Of a stretch of DNA of 24,035 nucleotides, positions 1 to 6,909 are shown piece by piece. The position numbers and the translations under genes are program-made. The stretch covers positions 1 through 24,035 of the forward strand of contig JBQTIB010000159.1 in the NCBI GenBank assembly GCA_052389435.1, given 5' to 3'. The notes beneath the pieces are model-generated. The model made no database searches, had not been told where the DNA came from, and saw only the letters and a list, made by a program, of their open reading frames with translations. This DNA comes from JBQTKD01 sp052389435 (GTDB taxonomy: Bacteria; Actinomycetota; Actinomycetes; Sporichthyales; Sporichthyaceae). Every line of letters starts with the position of its first letter. Position 1 is the stretch's first letter.

Positions 1-2
1 AC

Positions 3-155
3 CTGCGAAGTGCCTTTCGGGTCGGTTTTCTGATGACGTCGCAATCACCAGAATCCCCGACCGGACAGGCACTTTCGCGCTTCAAGACCCGCCGGCACGC
101 CGACGATCGTGAAACGGCGAGGCTAGCTCGAAAGTTCGGGACGGCGGCCCGGTGA
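3..155 (+). CDS. 3' end of a small gene upstream of the PIN toxin, possibly its antitoxin (partial)
   Basis: One frame is open from the left edge to a TGA at 153-155, and that stop overlaps the GTG start of the next gene (GTGA overlap at 152-155). The readable C-terminus is hydrophilic and rich in Arg, Lys and Asp. An internal ATG at 33 would give a 40-residue peptide, but the gene may begin outside the window. The overlap with a VapC-like toxin is the arrangement normally seen for VapB-type antitoxins, so an antitoxin role is inferred from position. No DNA-binding fold can be recognised in the visible part. It could also be unrelated or a chance open frame. Confidence 0.4.
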   Translation: MRSAFRVGFLMTSQSPESPTGQALSRFKTRRHADDRETARLARKFGTAAR

Positions 156-577
156 GTGTTCACAGTCCCCGTCGGGCGTTGCTGGACACTTCTGCTCTCA
201 TCGACTTTCCCGCCGCCGAGGTAGCCGAGGCGGCCGACCTGGTGGCCGTGTCTTCGATCAGCATCGGCGAACTCCAGTACGGCGTCGGAGCGGCCGGGGA
301 CCCCCTAGTCCAGCTGCGTCGAAGACGACGTGTTCAGGCCGTCGTGGAGCGATTCGACGTCTTGGGCTTCGACGCCGCCACCGCCGAGTACTACGGCGCA
401 CTGGCGAACCTGATCCGCCGGCACGGCCGCGACCCAGGCCCCCGGCGAATCGACCTGCAGATCGCGGCGACGGCCGCACGACACGACCTGATCCCGCTCA
501 CCCGAGACGGCATGGACTTCACCGGTCTGGAAGCGGCGTTGCGGGTGGTGAATCTGCCGCCCCAATCCGCGTCGTGA
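152..577 (+). CDS. PIN-domain ribonuclease, VapC-type toxin
   Basis: The 141-residue protein has the length and layout of VapC toxins, Mg-dependent RNases that cleave tRNA, rRNA or mRNA when their antitoxin is lost. The first PIN aspartate is D12 in LLDTSALID, the second acidic residue is E40 in SIGELQYG, and the C-terminal acidic pair is probably D101 in RRIDLQIAATA and D119 in LTRDGMDF. The GTG start at 152 overlaps the stop of the upstream open frame, implying translational coupling. An ATG is not available near the domain start. Antitoxin identity cannot be confirmed because the upstream gene is cut by the window edge. Confidence 0.85.
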   Translation: MSVHSPRRALLDTSALIDFPAAEVAEAADLVAVSSISIGELQYGVGAAGDPLVQLRRRRRVQAVVERFDVLGFDAATAEYYGALANLIRRHGRDPGPRRIDLQIAATAARHDLIPLTRDGMDFTGLEAALRVVNLPPQSAS

Positions 578-832
578 CCGGTTGGCTCCGCCCGAGTCGC
601 TCGCCGGCGTGGAGCGAAGGACGATCCACCGAGGACGCGCAGGCTGACGCCGCGTCAGGGTGCCCGGTACGACTTTGGTACCTAAGTGTCGCGGCCGTTG
701 TTGTCGGCGATGCCGGATGCCAGAGTGGGATGGAGGCGAGCGCCAAAGCGCCGCCGTAGACCTCCGGCCCCTTCGAGTTGCGCTCCCTGCGCGCCGCGCC
801 GCCGGTCCCTTCGCGACGGGAGCGATGTCGAC

Positions 833-1507
833 GTGACCAGCATGCGGTTGGCGATGCAGTTCGCAGGGCGTGGGCGCCTGGAAGGCCACCCCCCGGGCGA
901 CGTCGACGGGGTCCGGTTCGAGGGCCGCTTCGTGATCTACGCGATGAACGAGGACGCGGGCCCGGTCTTCGGCGAAGACGTGTCCCTCTTCGACGCCGAC
1001 GCAGTCGCCAAGCACGGCCGAGGCGCGCAGAGCGCGCACTTCGTCGCGGTGCGCAGCGGACGGACCCTCGAGGGATTCACCACCGGCGAGGGCGAGGACT
1101 TCCCGGGCCACCAGATCGGCCGCGCATCCGCCGCCACGCGCATGCGGATCTACTTCGACCCCGCCCCCGACGGCTCGCGAGACTACGAGAACCGTGCCTC
1201 GTTCCAGGCGGGTACGTGCGTGGCCACCTACCGGACCGAGGAGTACTTCCAGATCAACCCCGTCGCGGGAGTCTTCGACACCCGGTGCGTGTACTCGGTC
1301 CTGGAGAGCACGCCGTTGACCTTCAACGGCCGCACCGTCGACCTCGGCGAACTGTTCCCGCGGATGATCGAGCACTCCCACGGCCAGAACCCAGCGCCCG
1401 ATCCCGATCCCGAGCCCATCCCGATGGAGGAGCCGTTCCTCGAACGCGGCCCCGGCTTCTTCGCCGATCGCTTCGCCGTCGGCGGAGTCCTGTTCGCGAC
1501 CGACTGA
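833..1507 (+). CDS. Protein of unknown function, 224 aa
   Basis: I do not recognise this family. The GTG start at 833 is chosen because GGGAG lies at 818-822 with suitable spacing; an in-frame ATG at 842 is the alternative. The protein has no signal peptide or membrane segment. It looks like a soluble beta-rich domain of about 180 residues with well-spread aromatic residues, followed by a Pro/Asp/Glu-rich linker (PDPDPEP) and a short conserved-looking tail. Only 43 bp separate it from the metallo-hydrolase gene downstream, and an HD-domain gene follows, so the three were probably co-transcribed. A catalytic role is not evident. Codon usage and third-position GC match a real gene. Confidence 0.7.
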   Translation: MTSMRLAMQFAGRGRLEGHPPGDVDGVRFEGRFVIYAMNEDAGPVFGEDVSLFDADAVAKHGRGAQSAHFVAVRSGRTLEGFTTGEGEDFPGHQIGRASAATRMRIYFDPAPDGSRDYENRASFQAGTCVATYRTEEYFQINPVAGVFDTRCVYSVLESTPLTFNGRTVDLGELFPRMIEHSHGQNPAPDPDPEPIPMEEPFLERGPGFFADRFAVGGVLFATD

Positions 1508-1550
1508 GCCCGCCCCGAGCCCGTCCCGCTTCAACGAAAGGCAGACCGCC

Positions 1551-2171
1551 GTGACCTCCTCCGACCTCCCCACCGGCATCGTCGACGACTGGGCCGTCCT
1601 GACCCCGGGCTACGGCCCCTGGCCCTTCCCCGTCTTCGACGTGACGCACTCCGTGGCCGCCACCGTCTCCTACATTCGCTCCGGGGACCGCAGGATCGTG
1701 CACGACCCGGGCTTCGTGCGCAGCCGCGCGGCGATCCTGGATCCGCTGAAGGAGCGCGGTTTCTCCGCCCCCGAGATCACCGATGTGATCATCAGTCACC
1801 AGCACCCCGACCACACGCTGAACATCGCGATGTTCGAAAACGCCTCCACCCACGACGTATGGGGCATCTACAAGGACGACCAGTGGCACGTCCGCTGGGC
1901 CGAGGGCGTGCAGGTCGCCGACGGGGTCAAGCTGATCCAGACGCCGGGCCACACCGACCAGGACATCACCGTGCTGGTCAACACCGCCGACGGTCTCGTG
2001 GCCTTCACCCACCTGTGGTGGACCGGCGAGGTCCCGCCCGCGGACGACCCCACAGGCACGAACAACGAGGCCTTCCACGTCCAGCGCGAGCGTGTCCTGG
2101 CGCTCAACCCGGCCTGGATCGTCCCCGGCCACGGCCCCGCGTTCGAGCCCAACGCGAAGACCCCGCGCTAG
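1551..2171 (+). CDS. Metallo-beta-lactamase-fold hydrolase, MBLAC1-like
   Basis: The 206-residue protein carries the MBL zinc motif H83-x-H85-x-D87-H88 in SHQHPDHTLN, a third-strand histidine H134 in TPGHTDQDIT and a last histidine H194 in VPGHG. The spacing and the GHTDQD(I/V) segment resemble the MBLAC1-like branch of the superfamily, whose human member is a nuclease; the substrate here is unknown. The usual bridging aspartate (GD in the fourth motif) appears to be replaced by H154 in AFTHLWW, which would change metal binding. The GTG start at 1551 is preceded by a GAAAGG-like site. It sits 43 bp after the unknown gene and 9 bp before the HD gene. Confidence 0.85.
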   Translation: MTSSDLPTGIVDDWAVLTPGYGPWPFPVFDVTHSVAATVSYIRSGDRRIVHDPGFVRSRAAILDPLKERGFSAPEITDVIISHQHPDHTLNIAMFENASTHDVWGIYKDDQWHVRWAEGVQVADGVKLIQTPGHTDQDITVLVNTADGLVAFTHLWWTGEVPPADDPTGTNNEAFHVQRERVLALNPAWIVPGHGPAFEPNAKTPR

Positions 2172-2174
2172 GGT
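2169..2174 (+). promoter_or_regulatory. Possible leaderless -10 element (TAGGGT) for the HD gene
   Basis: TAGGGT ends 6 nt before the ATG at 2181, and there is no Shine-Dalgarno between them. The same TAGGGT-N7-ATG pattern occurs before two other genes in this window. It suggests an extra leaderless promoter inside the group. It overlaps the stop codon of the preceding gene (TAG at 2169-2171), so chance is possible. Confidence 0.35.
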
Positions 2175-2180
2175 TCGCCG

Positions 2181-2773
2181 ATGACGCTGGTCGACCGGCA
2201 CCCGGTCCTCGAAGAGATCCTCGACGGCCACGCCGACCGTGCCGGCGACAACGCGCGGGGGTACGCCGGACTGCGAGCCCACGCCTACCGGGTCTTCAAC
2301 TTCAGCCGCGAACTGGCATCCGCCGGCGGGGTCCAGCCGGACGACGAGGAGAAACTCGCCATCGCCGCAGGGTTTCACGACCTCGGCGCCTTCGCTTCCC
2401 TGGACTACCTCGGGCCCGCCATCGCCGCCATGACCCAATGGCTGGAGGCGAGTGGGCGCGGGCCGTGGCGCGAGGAACTGTCGGTGGTGTGCGCGCACCA
2501 CCACAAGCTGACGGCCTACAGGGGTCCGCACGCCCGGCTGACCGAACCCTTCCGTCGTGCCGACTGGTGTGCGAGGTACTCCAGTGCACCGCGCGCTACG
2601 GCGTGCCCCGGCCGCTGATCCGAGAAGCGGTGAAGCAGTTCCCGCGGGGGAACTTCTTCACCAAGACCGTTCCCACCGCGATGGGCAAGCACCTGGTCCG
2701 TCACCCCCTCGACCCGATCCCGATCCTGCGCGGACGTCGGGCTCTGACACAGAACGGCGTTCGCCCGTCCTGA
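2181..2773 (+). pseudogene. HD-domain protein, frameshifted near 2564
   Basis: The first frame (from ATG 2181) has the metal-binding HD signature: H34 in LRAHAYRVFNFS, H66-D67 in AGFHDLGAF and H106-H108 in CAHHHKLTAY. After EPFRRAD that frame runs into an unrelated tail and stops at 2618. The expected family C-terminus, of the type RYGxPRxLIRE...FPxxxFxxK...HPLxPxPxLR, continues in another frame from about 2564 to the TGA at 2771-2773. A single missing base within 2562-2566 (GCCGAC then CTGGTG) would restore one protein of about 197 residues. HD proteins of this size are putative metal-dependent phosphohydrolases. Either the gene is recently broken or the sequence has a one-base error. Confidence 0.72.
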
Positions 2774-3054
2774 ACCCGAACCGGGTCCGGGGCACGGCGC
2801 TACGGCCGTCGGGGCGGGCCCGACTCGGATCACGCGGTGCGGGACGCCGCTGTCCGCACGAAGGCGGCGGAGTCGTGGCAGGTGCGGAACTCGGCGACGC
2901 CTTCACCGCGTAGCGCTGCCTCCGCGGCGGACCCACGTGCCCCGCTGTCGGCAGGACCACCGCGCGAGGGCGCAGCCGGTGGACTGTCCCGTCCGCAGCC
3001 TGCGCCGAGCGGTTCACTGCCGGTACCGAGGAACGAAAGAAGCCTTGCGCACAA
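2774..3054. other. Gene-free stretch between the HD gene and the secreted-protein gene
   Basis: About 280 bp between convergent genes. Open frames exist on both strands but have Arg/Ala/Pro-rich composition, no ribosome-binding site and no recognisable domain. I see no RNA gene or mobile-element end here. Confidence 0.4.
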
Positions 3055-3093
3055 AGCGACCGCTGCGCCGGCGACGCCGACGCAGCGGTCGCT
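3055..3093 (-). terminator. Hairpin terminator of the secreted-protein gene
   Basis: A perfect 13-bp inverted repeat (3055-3067 with 3081-3093, loop 13 nt) lies 4 nt past the stop codon of the minus-strand gene at 3098. Read on the minus strand it is followed by TTGTG and then a T/C-rich stretch (CTTCTTTCG). The position and stem strength fit a factor-independent terminator of the GC-rich actinobacterial type. Confidence 0.75.
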
Positions 3094-3097
3094 GCGC

Positions 3098-3556
3098 TCA
3101 GCCGCGGGGGATGAAGTAGTCGATCTTCGCGGTCTTGTCCCCGCCGAGCTGCAGCAGAGTCGAGCCTCCGCCGAGCCTCTTGTAGACGGTGTAGCCGTCG
3201 TACTTGATCCGCATCTCCAGGATGACGTTCTGCTGGGAGGGGACGCGGAAGTTGAACCCGACGTCGTGGAAGCCGGAGGCCAGACGCTTCCACGTGACGC
3301 ACTCGTCGTGGCTGCCGGACAGGTCCGCTCGTCGCACGTCGCCGGGGCCCATCGAGTAGACGCCGAGCAGATAGCCGCTGTGGTTGCAGACGACCATGGT
3401 GTTGTTCGGCTTCGCGGGCTTGGCGTTCTTCGCCGCGGCGGCCGGCTTGGGGTGCGGGGTACGGACGTCGGCCGCGCCGGCGGACGCGGTCGGGGCCAGG
3501 GCACACGTCAAGGCCACGGCGACCGAAGCGAGGGCACGTCGGGTTAACTGACTCAT
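3098..3556 (-). CDS. Small secreted protein of unknown function, 152 aa
   Basis: The ATG at 3556 gives a typical Sec signal peptide: SQLTRR at the N-terminus, a hydrophobic core, and a probable cleavage after ASA or AGA near residues 26-29. A Lys/Ala/Pro-rich linker follows, then a compact domain of about 100 residues that starts VVCNHSGY and ends DYFIPRG. It has two cysteines (in VVCNHSG and DECVTWK) that could form a disulphide. The domain looks beta-rich and extracellular; I cannot name its family. There is no clear Shine-Dalgarno before the ATG, so the exact start rests on the signal peptide. The gene stands alone, with its own terminator and an AT-rich patch about 90-120 bp upstream. Confidence 0.75.
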   Translation of the reverse strand: MSQLTRRALASVAVALTCALAPTASAGAADVRTPHPKPAAAAKNAKPAKPNNTMVVCNHSGYLLGVYSMGPGDVRRADLSGSHDECVTWKRLASGFHDVGFNFRVPSQQNVILEMRIKYDGYTVYKRLGGGSTLLQLGGDKTAKIDYFIPRG

Positions 3557-3639
3557 CGGAGGGACCGCTTTCGTTGGCGATGCGGGGCGGGAGGCGTTCT
3601 GTCCGGCATCCGAGCTGGGACCGTCGCTCGAATCGATGC

Positions 3640-3676
3640 GTAACAAAAAGTATCGATTGGGTAAACAACATTTAAA
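3640..3676 (-). promoter_or_regulatory. AT-rich patch, probable promoter region of the secreted-protein gene
   Basis: This is the most AT-rich segment of the window. Read on the minus strand it contains TTGTTT, then 17 nt, then TGTTAC, about 85 nt before the start codon at 3556. The -10 match is poor, so the exact boxes are uncertain. ATCGAT occurs twice, at 3632-3637 and 3652-3657, and could be an operator. Confidence 0.35.
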
Positions 3677-4295
3677 GAGCCATCCGGGTTGTTGCCGATC
3701 CGGAGCACCTTTCGGCCGGGCCCGAGCAGGTTCGAAACCGCGCGTCGGCGGCGCTCTCGCCCAGGTCTTCGCCCGGCGCAGCGCCGGCGGCGATCGCCGT
3801 CGCCGACCTCGTCGCAGTTCGCCGACGCCACCGCGAGCGTGCGAACGCTCGCGTCTCGATTCGCTAGGCCCTGCGGCGTTCGCCATCCCCGAGGTTGGCG
3901 AGAGCCTGATTGCGCGTCACATCCTGGGTGCCTGCGCCGCCCCGCGGAGGGCGGGGCTCGCGGCCCGGACGCCTCGATCGATCTCGGGTATGGATCCGTT
4001 GCCGGCGTGCCGATCTGAAGTTCTCACGTCTCGGTGAACCGAACTCGGCACGCACGGTCGAACGGCACGCACGGTCGAACGGCGCCCACGGTCGAACCGA
4101 GGGTTCCCTCGATCGACTCGAGGATGCGCAGGCCGCCGGCATCCGCGGACACCTCGAAGCGTTCCTCGACTCCGGCCGGACGCCGGAAGGCCTCCCTTCC
4201 GTGCTCCCACCCGGTGGGGTGGGCGCCGCGACCGGCGCGTCCAGGGTTGCTCGTCGCACGGCCTGCGGCGCCGTCGATTCCAAGGGGACCGACGG
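3677..4295. other. Long gene-free region with hairpin and tandem repeats
   Basis: Around 620 bp with no convincing gene. Frames are open on both strands, as expected at this GC content, but they lack start signals and recognisable domains. A perfect 9-bp hairpin lies at 3832-3853 (loop GCGA). Three tandem 17-bp repeats lie at 4047-4097, followed by a CGAGGG/CCCTCG hairpin at 4098-4111. Confidence 0.5.
4047..4097. repeat. Three tandem 17-bp repeats
   Basis: Units at 4047-4063 and 4064-4080 are identical (GGCACGCACGGTCGAAC). The third at 4081-4097 differs at two positions. They lie in non-coding DNA and end against a small hairpin. They could be an operator array or a slippage-prone repeat. 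Confidence 0.85.
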
Positions 4296-4324
4296 CGCAC
4301 GGTGGAACGGTTCGGCGCCGTGCG
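4296..4324 (-). terminator. Possible terminator of the carbamoyltransferase-like gene
   Basis: A 7-bp inverted repeat, CGCACGG at 4296-4302 with CCGTGCG at 4318-4324, begins 12 nt beyond the stop codon of the minus-strand gene. There is no T tract. It is weaker than the other terminators in this window. Confidence 0.35.
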
Positions 4325-4336
4325 AGGCACCGTGGG

Positions 4337-5074
4337 TCAGGAGAGAAAGCGCGTCCCGCTCAGGATTTCGGCGACGCGGCGGCGGTTGCGCAACTGGGCG
4401 TGGGCGAGCGCGCGGGGCGCCGCCGCCGAGGCACAGTTCTCGGGGTGGGAGCACAGGATCAGGGGGTGGGGACCTCCGCAGGAGTCGAGCAGTGCTCGGT
4501 CGACGACGAACTCCGCGGGTGCCGAGCCGTTCCCGTCCCACACGGGCCTGCCGTCCCAGGTTCCCGCCACCACGACGTCCGCGCCGGCAACGGCCCGCCC
4601 GGCGTCGGCGGTGATCAGCAAACGCGCTCCGCTGACGACGGCAAGACCTTCGGCCTGAGCGACGACGCTGTCGGCGGGCCACCACCGCTGCGGCGCCGCC
4701 AGTCGAACGTCCAGGCCCAGGAGCGAGCCTGCCGTCAGCAGCGCGCGGGCCTGTTCGGTTCTGGCGTCGCCAACGTGACACAGCGTCAGCTGCGAGAGCG
4801 GCATGGACGTGTGCTCCAGCACGGTCAGCAGATCGGCGAGCAGGCACACCGGCGCCGGCAGGTCCGCGCCGCCCCCGGCGTTGCCTCTTCGCGCGCGGTG
4901 CAGACGCTCGAGCACTCGGTCCGACGCGCCGTCGGCCGGGCGGCGGCCGTCGGTGTGCAGCACGCGCAGTAGGCCGAGCAGTTGCGGTCGGTCGAGGCGA
5001 ATGGAATCGGGCAGCCGCCCGAACCCGACGAGGTGTGCGTTCGACGCGGCCGTGGGGCGGTCGATGGTCGTCAC
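4337..5074 (-). CDS. Ornithine carbamoyltransferase-like protein lacking the carbamoyl-phosphate domain
   Basis: This 245-residue protein is clearly related to ornithine carbamoyltransferases over its second half: PVCLLADLLTV (75-85) matches the P-x-Q-x-LADLLT helix, LTLCHVGDARTEQARALLTAGSLLGLDVRLAAP (96-128) matches the Rossmann-like ornithine-binding domain, and AVAGADVVVAGTW (161-173) matches the ADVIYTDVW segment. The HCLP loop is reduced to LILCSHPE, and the terminal helix is QLRNRRRVAEILS. Normal enzymes have about 310-335 residues; here roughly 80 residues that include the STRTR carbamoyl-phosphate motif are replaced by about 30 Arg/Gly-rich residues. It therefore cannot be a normal transcarbamylase. 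The GTG start at 5074 has GAGGAG just upstream. The frame is intact, so it may be a repurposed ligand-binding protein. Confidence 0.75.
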   Translation of the reverse strand: MTTIDRPTAASNAHLVGFGRLPDSIRLDRPQLLGLLRVLHTDGRRPADGASDRVLERLHRARRGNAGGGADLPAPVCLLADLLTVLEHTSMPLSQLTLCHVGDARTEQARALLTAGSLLGLDVRLAAPQRWWPADSVVAQAEGLAVVSGARLLITADAGRAVAGADVVVAGTWDGRPVWDGNGSAPAEFVVDRALLDSCGGPHPLILCSHPENCASAAAPRALAHAQLRNRRRVAEILSGTRFLS

Positions 5075-5153
5075 TGGGCTCCTCGTCCGAAGGTCGGTGC
5101 CGGTGCGGCGCTGTGTTCTCGCCTTCAGCACACCTCCGCCGGCCGCCGGGTAC

Positions 5154-5168
5154 TAGGGCCGAAGGTCC
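5154..5168 (-). promoter_or_regulatory. DosR/DevR-like box upstream of the carbamoyltransferase-like gene
   Basis: On the minus strand this reads GGACCTTCGGCCCTA, close to the hypoxia/NO regulator DosR (DevR) motif of actinobacteria (consensus core GGGACTWWAGTCCC and common variants ending GGCCCTA). It lies 80 bp before the GTG start at 5074, a normal operator distance. The same bases also form part of a perfect 8-bp hairpin (5159-5166 with 5171-5178), which is an alternative reading. Confidence 0.4.
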
Positions 5169-5282
5169 GCACCTTCGGTGCAACCGGCGGCGACCTTTGC
5201 CGTGCCCATCGACAAAGCGCCCCGTATCGCCGGGACGCCACGGCGCGGGACCGAGTCCGTCGGCCTGGACGTCGGACCCGCC

Positions 5283-5504
5283 TCAGCCGGTCGAGCCGTG
5301 CGCCGTCCACGACGGGCGGGCCGCGCGCGCCCGGTCCGAGACCGTGGGCGGGGACTGCTCCTCCAGTGCGGCAGAGCCGCCGGGCACTCGCTGCGACGGG
5401 TGTCGCCGGCGACCTTCCGCGGCGCCGGCCTGCACTAGACACGCGGCGTGCACGGACGAGGTGCGGGCGATGGTGGTCAGCACGAACATGACGGTCCTGC
5501 GCAT
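5283..5504 (-). CDS. Doubtful small ORF, 73 aa
   Basis: An ATG at 5504 is preceded by an excellent Shine-Dalgarno (GGAGG, 6 nt spacing) on the minus strand. The N-terminus MRRTVMFVLTTIARTSSVHAAC has a short hydrophobic run and a cysteine, like a short signal or leader peptide. The rest is Ser/Pro/Arg/Glu-rich without a recognisable domain. It could be a small secreted peptide, a regulatory leader peptide whose effective stop is later, or an accidental frame. No neighbour explains it; the next minus-strand gene starts about 200 bp downstream. Confidence 0.35.
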   Translation of the reverse strand: MRRTVMFVLTTIARTSSVHAACLVQAGAAEGRRRHPSQRVPGGSAALEEQSPPTVSDRARAARPSWTAHGSTG

Positions 5505-5646
5505 GGCGAACCTCCGTCGGCAACGGGCGGCGCGGGCCGGCACTCCACGTCCAGCCGCGACTGTGGTGCGCGACACAGTATGCCAAACATTCCTCGACGT
5601 ACGTTGGCGCGCGCGCCGGCCCGCCGCCGACGTCGGCCTTAGCGGC

Positions 5647-6633
5647 TTACGGGCGCCGGCAGGCGCCGTCGGGCCCGAAAAAGGACTCCAGGTCCGCGAG
5701 GATGGCCTTGGCGCCGACGAGGCCGATGCCGAGCATCCACGTGTCGTCGGCCACGTCGAACTGACAGCCGTTGGCCACGGCCGGCAGGCGGCCCCACAGC
5801 CCCGCCACCGCGGCGCGGGAGGTCGCCTCGGGTGAGCCGTAGGTGGTGGCGAACAGGACGTCGCCGTCGGCCTGGTCGATGCGCTCCGGGCTGATGTAGA
5901 CCATCGAGTACTCGTCGTAGGACAGCGCCGGAAGCGAGTAGCCGACGTCGGTCAGCACGCTGCCGGAGAAGGTCGAGGGTCCGTAGATGCGCGTCTCCTC
6001 CGGCAGGAACCGGACGATCGCGGCGCGTTTGCCCTGGGCCCCGATCGCGCTTCCCGTGCGGTCCGCCTGCGCGTCGTACTCGGCTACGGCCGCACGGCCT
6101 TGCTCGGCCCGGTTGAGCGCCTCGGCGACCAGCGCGAAACCGTCGCGCCAGTTCGTACCCGAACCGGCGGTGAACACCGTCGGCGCGATCTGGGAGAGCT
6201 TCCCGTAGATCGCGTCGTGGCGGACGGTCGCAGACAGGATCACGTCGGGACGCATCGCCGCGATGGCCTCGAGATTGGGCTCCTCGATGGTGCCGACCGG
6301 TTGGACCCCGGGGGCCCTGTCCGCCAGGTAGGCCGGCAGGCCGTCGCCTTCGCCGCTTCGCGTCGATCCCACCGGGACCACGCCCAGGGCGATCGCCGCA
6401 TCGAGGTGCGGCGAGTCCAGGACGACCACTCGCGCCGGTGCCACCGGGACCTGGGCGACTCCCTTGTCGTGGGCGACTGCGCGGGTCCCGGACGTCGCGG
6501 CGGCGGTTGTCCCCCCAGTGGGCGCCGCCGGCGCGTCGTCGCCTGCGGTCGAGCCCGCGCATCCGGCGAGTGCCACGGCGAGGAGTAGCGACGTCGAAAC
6601 GGCCGCGCTTCGCGACTGGGCAAGGGAAGTCAA
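5647..6633 (-). CDS. Iron-siderophore ABC transporter substrate-binding lipoprotein
   Basis: The 328-residue protein starts with a lipoprotein signal: a hydrophobic segment and the lipobox LAGC with C25 as the lipidated residue. A Ser/Thr/Ala-rich linker follows, then a periplasmic-binding fold of the FecB/FepB type: RVVVLDSPHLDAAIALGVVPVG, then VGTIEEPNLEAIAAMRPDVIL, then a helix-rich middle and a C-terminal lobe ending DLESFFGPDG. Such proteins capture ferric siderophores outside the membrane and pass them to an ABC permease, which is not encoded nearby. The TTG start at 6633 is preferred because AGAGGAG lies 6 nt upstream; an in-frame ATG at 6663 has no such site. The iron box upstream supports iron-repressed expression. 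Confidence 0.88.
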   Translation of the reverse strand: MTSLAQSRSAAVSTSLLLAVALAGCAGSTAGDDAPAAPTGGTTAAATSGTRAVAHDKGVAQVPVAPARVVVLDSPHLDAAIALGVVPVGSTRSGEGDGLPAYLADRAPGVQPVGTIEEPNLEAIAAMRPDVILSATVRHDAIYGKLSQIAPTVFTAGSGTNWRDGFALVAEALNRAEQGRAAVAEYDAQADRTGSAIGAQGKRAAIVRFLPEETRIYGPSTFSGSVLTDVGYSLPALSYDEYSMVYISPERIDQADGDVLFATTYGSPEATSRAAVAGLWGRLPAVANGCQFDVADDTWMLGIGLVGAKAILADLESFFGPDGACRRP

Positions 6634-6711
6634 CGACGAGCTCCTCTGCGATCCACGTGTCATTCGGCCGCCGGGAGGCTTCGCCCGGCGCCGATGCACG
6701 CCTACCGCAAC

Positions 6712-6730
6712 TAAGGCGAGGCTAACCTCA
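6712..6730 (-). promoter_or_regulatory. DtxR/IdeR iron box
   Basis: The 19-bp site TAAGGCGAGGCTAACCTCA matches the DtxR/IdeR consensus TTAGGTTAGGCTAACCTAA at 15 of 19 positions, including the whole GGCTAACCT half. It lies about 80 bp before the start of the siderophore-binding lipoprotein on the minus strand. Ferrous-iron-bound DtxR/IdeR would repress that gene when iron is sufficient. Confidence 0.8.
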
Positions 6731-6909
6731 AGCTGGGGGGATCGTGTCGTGGGCGGTGCGCTCGGGAGCCGGTGCGCGGGGCCCGCGGCCCGCGGATGTG
6801 CCCGCTCCGCTGCTCGATCGCGTCCGCCTCGAACTCGAAGCGGCGTCCGAATCTCCATCCGAGGAATCCGGCTGGCGCACCGTCGGGCGGGGTGGTTGAT
6901 TGGCGAGCG

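Noticed and set aside
8..74. Inverted repeat AAGTGCCT (8-15) and AGGCACTT (67-74) near the left edge, possible mobile-element end
   Set aside because: Only 8 bp, spaced 51 bp apart, lying inside an open frame that runs into vapC; no transposase or target duplication is visible.
578..832. Possible small gene between the PIN toxin and the unknown protein
   Set aside because: No start with a ribosome site and no domain-like sequence in any frame; the short GGTAC/GTACC inverted repeat at 665-681 is too small to interpret.
1323..2531. Long open frame on the minus strand opposite the MBL and HD genes
   Set aside because: The plus-strand proteins carry clear zinc and HD motifs; the minus reading is Gly/Val/Arg-rich without a domain, an effect of the high GC content.
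4047..4097. CRISPR-like array
   Set aside because: The units are directly adjacent with no spacers, and no cas gene is present.
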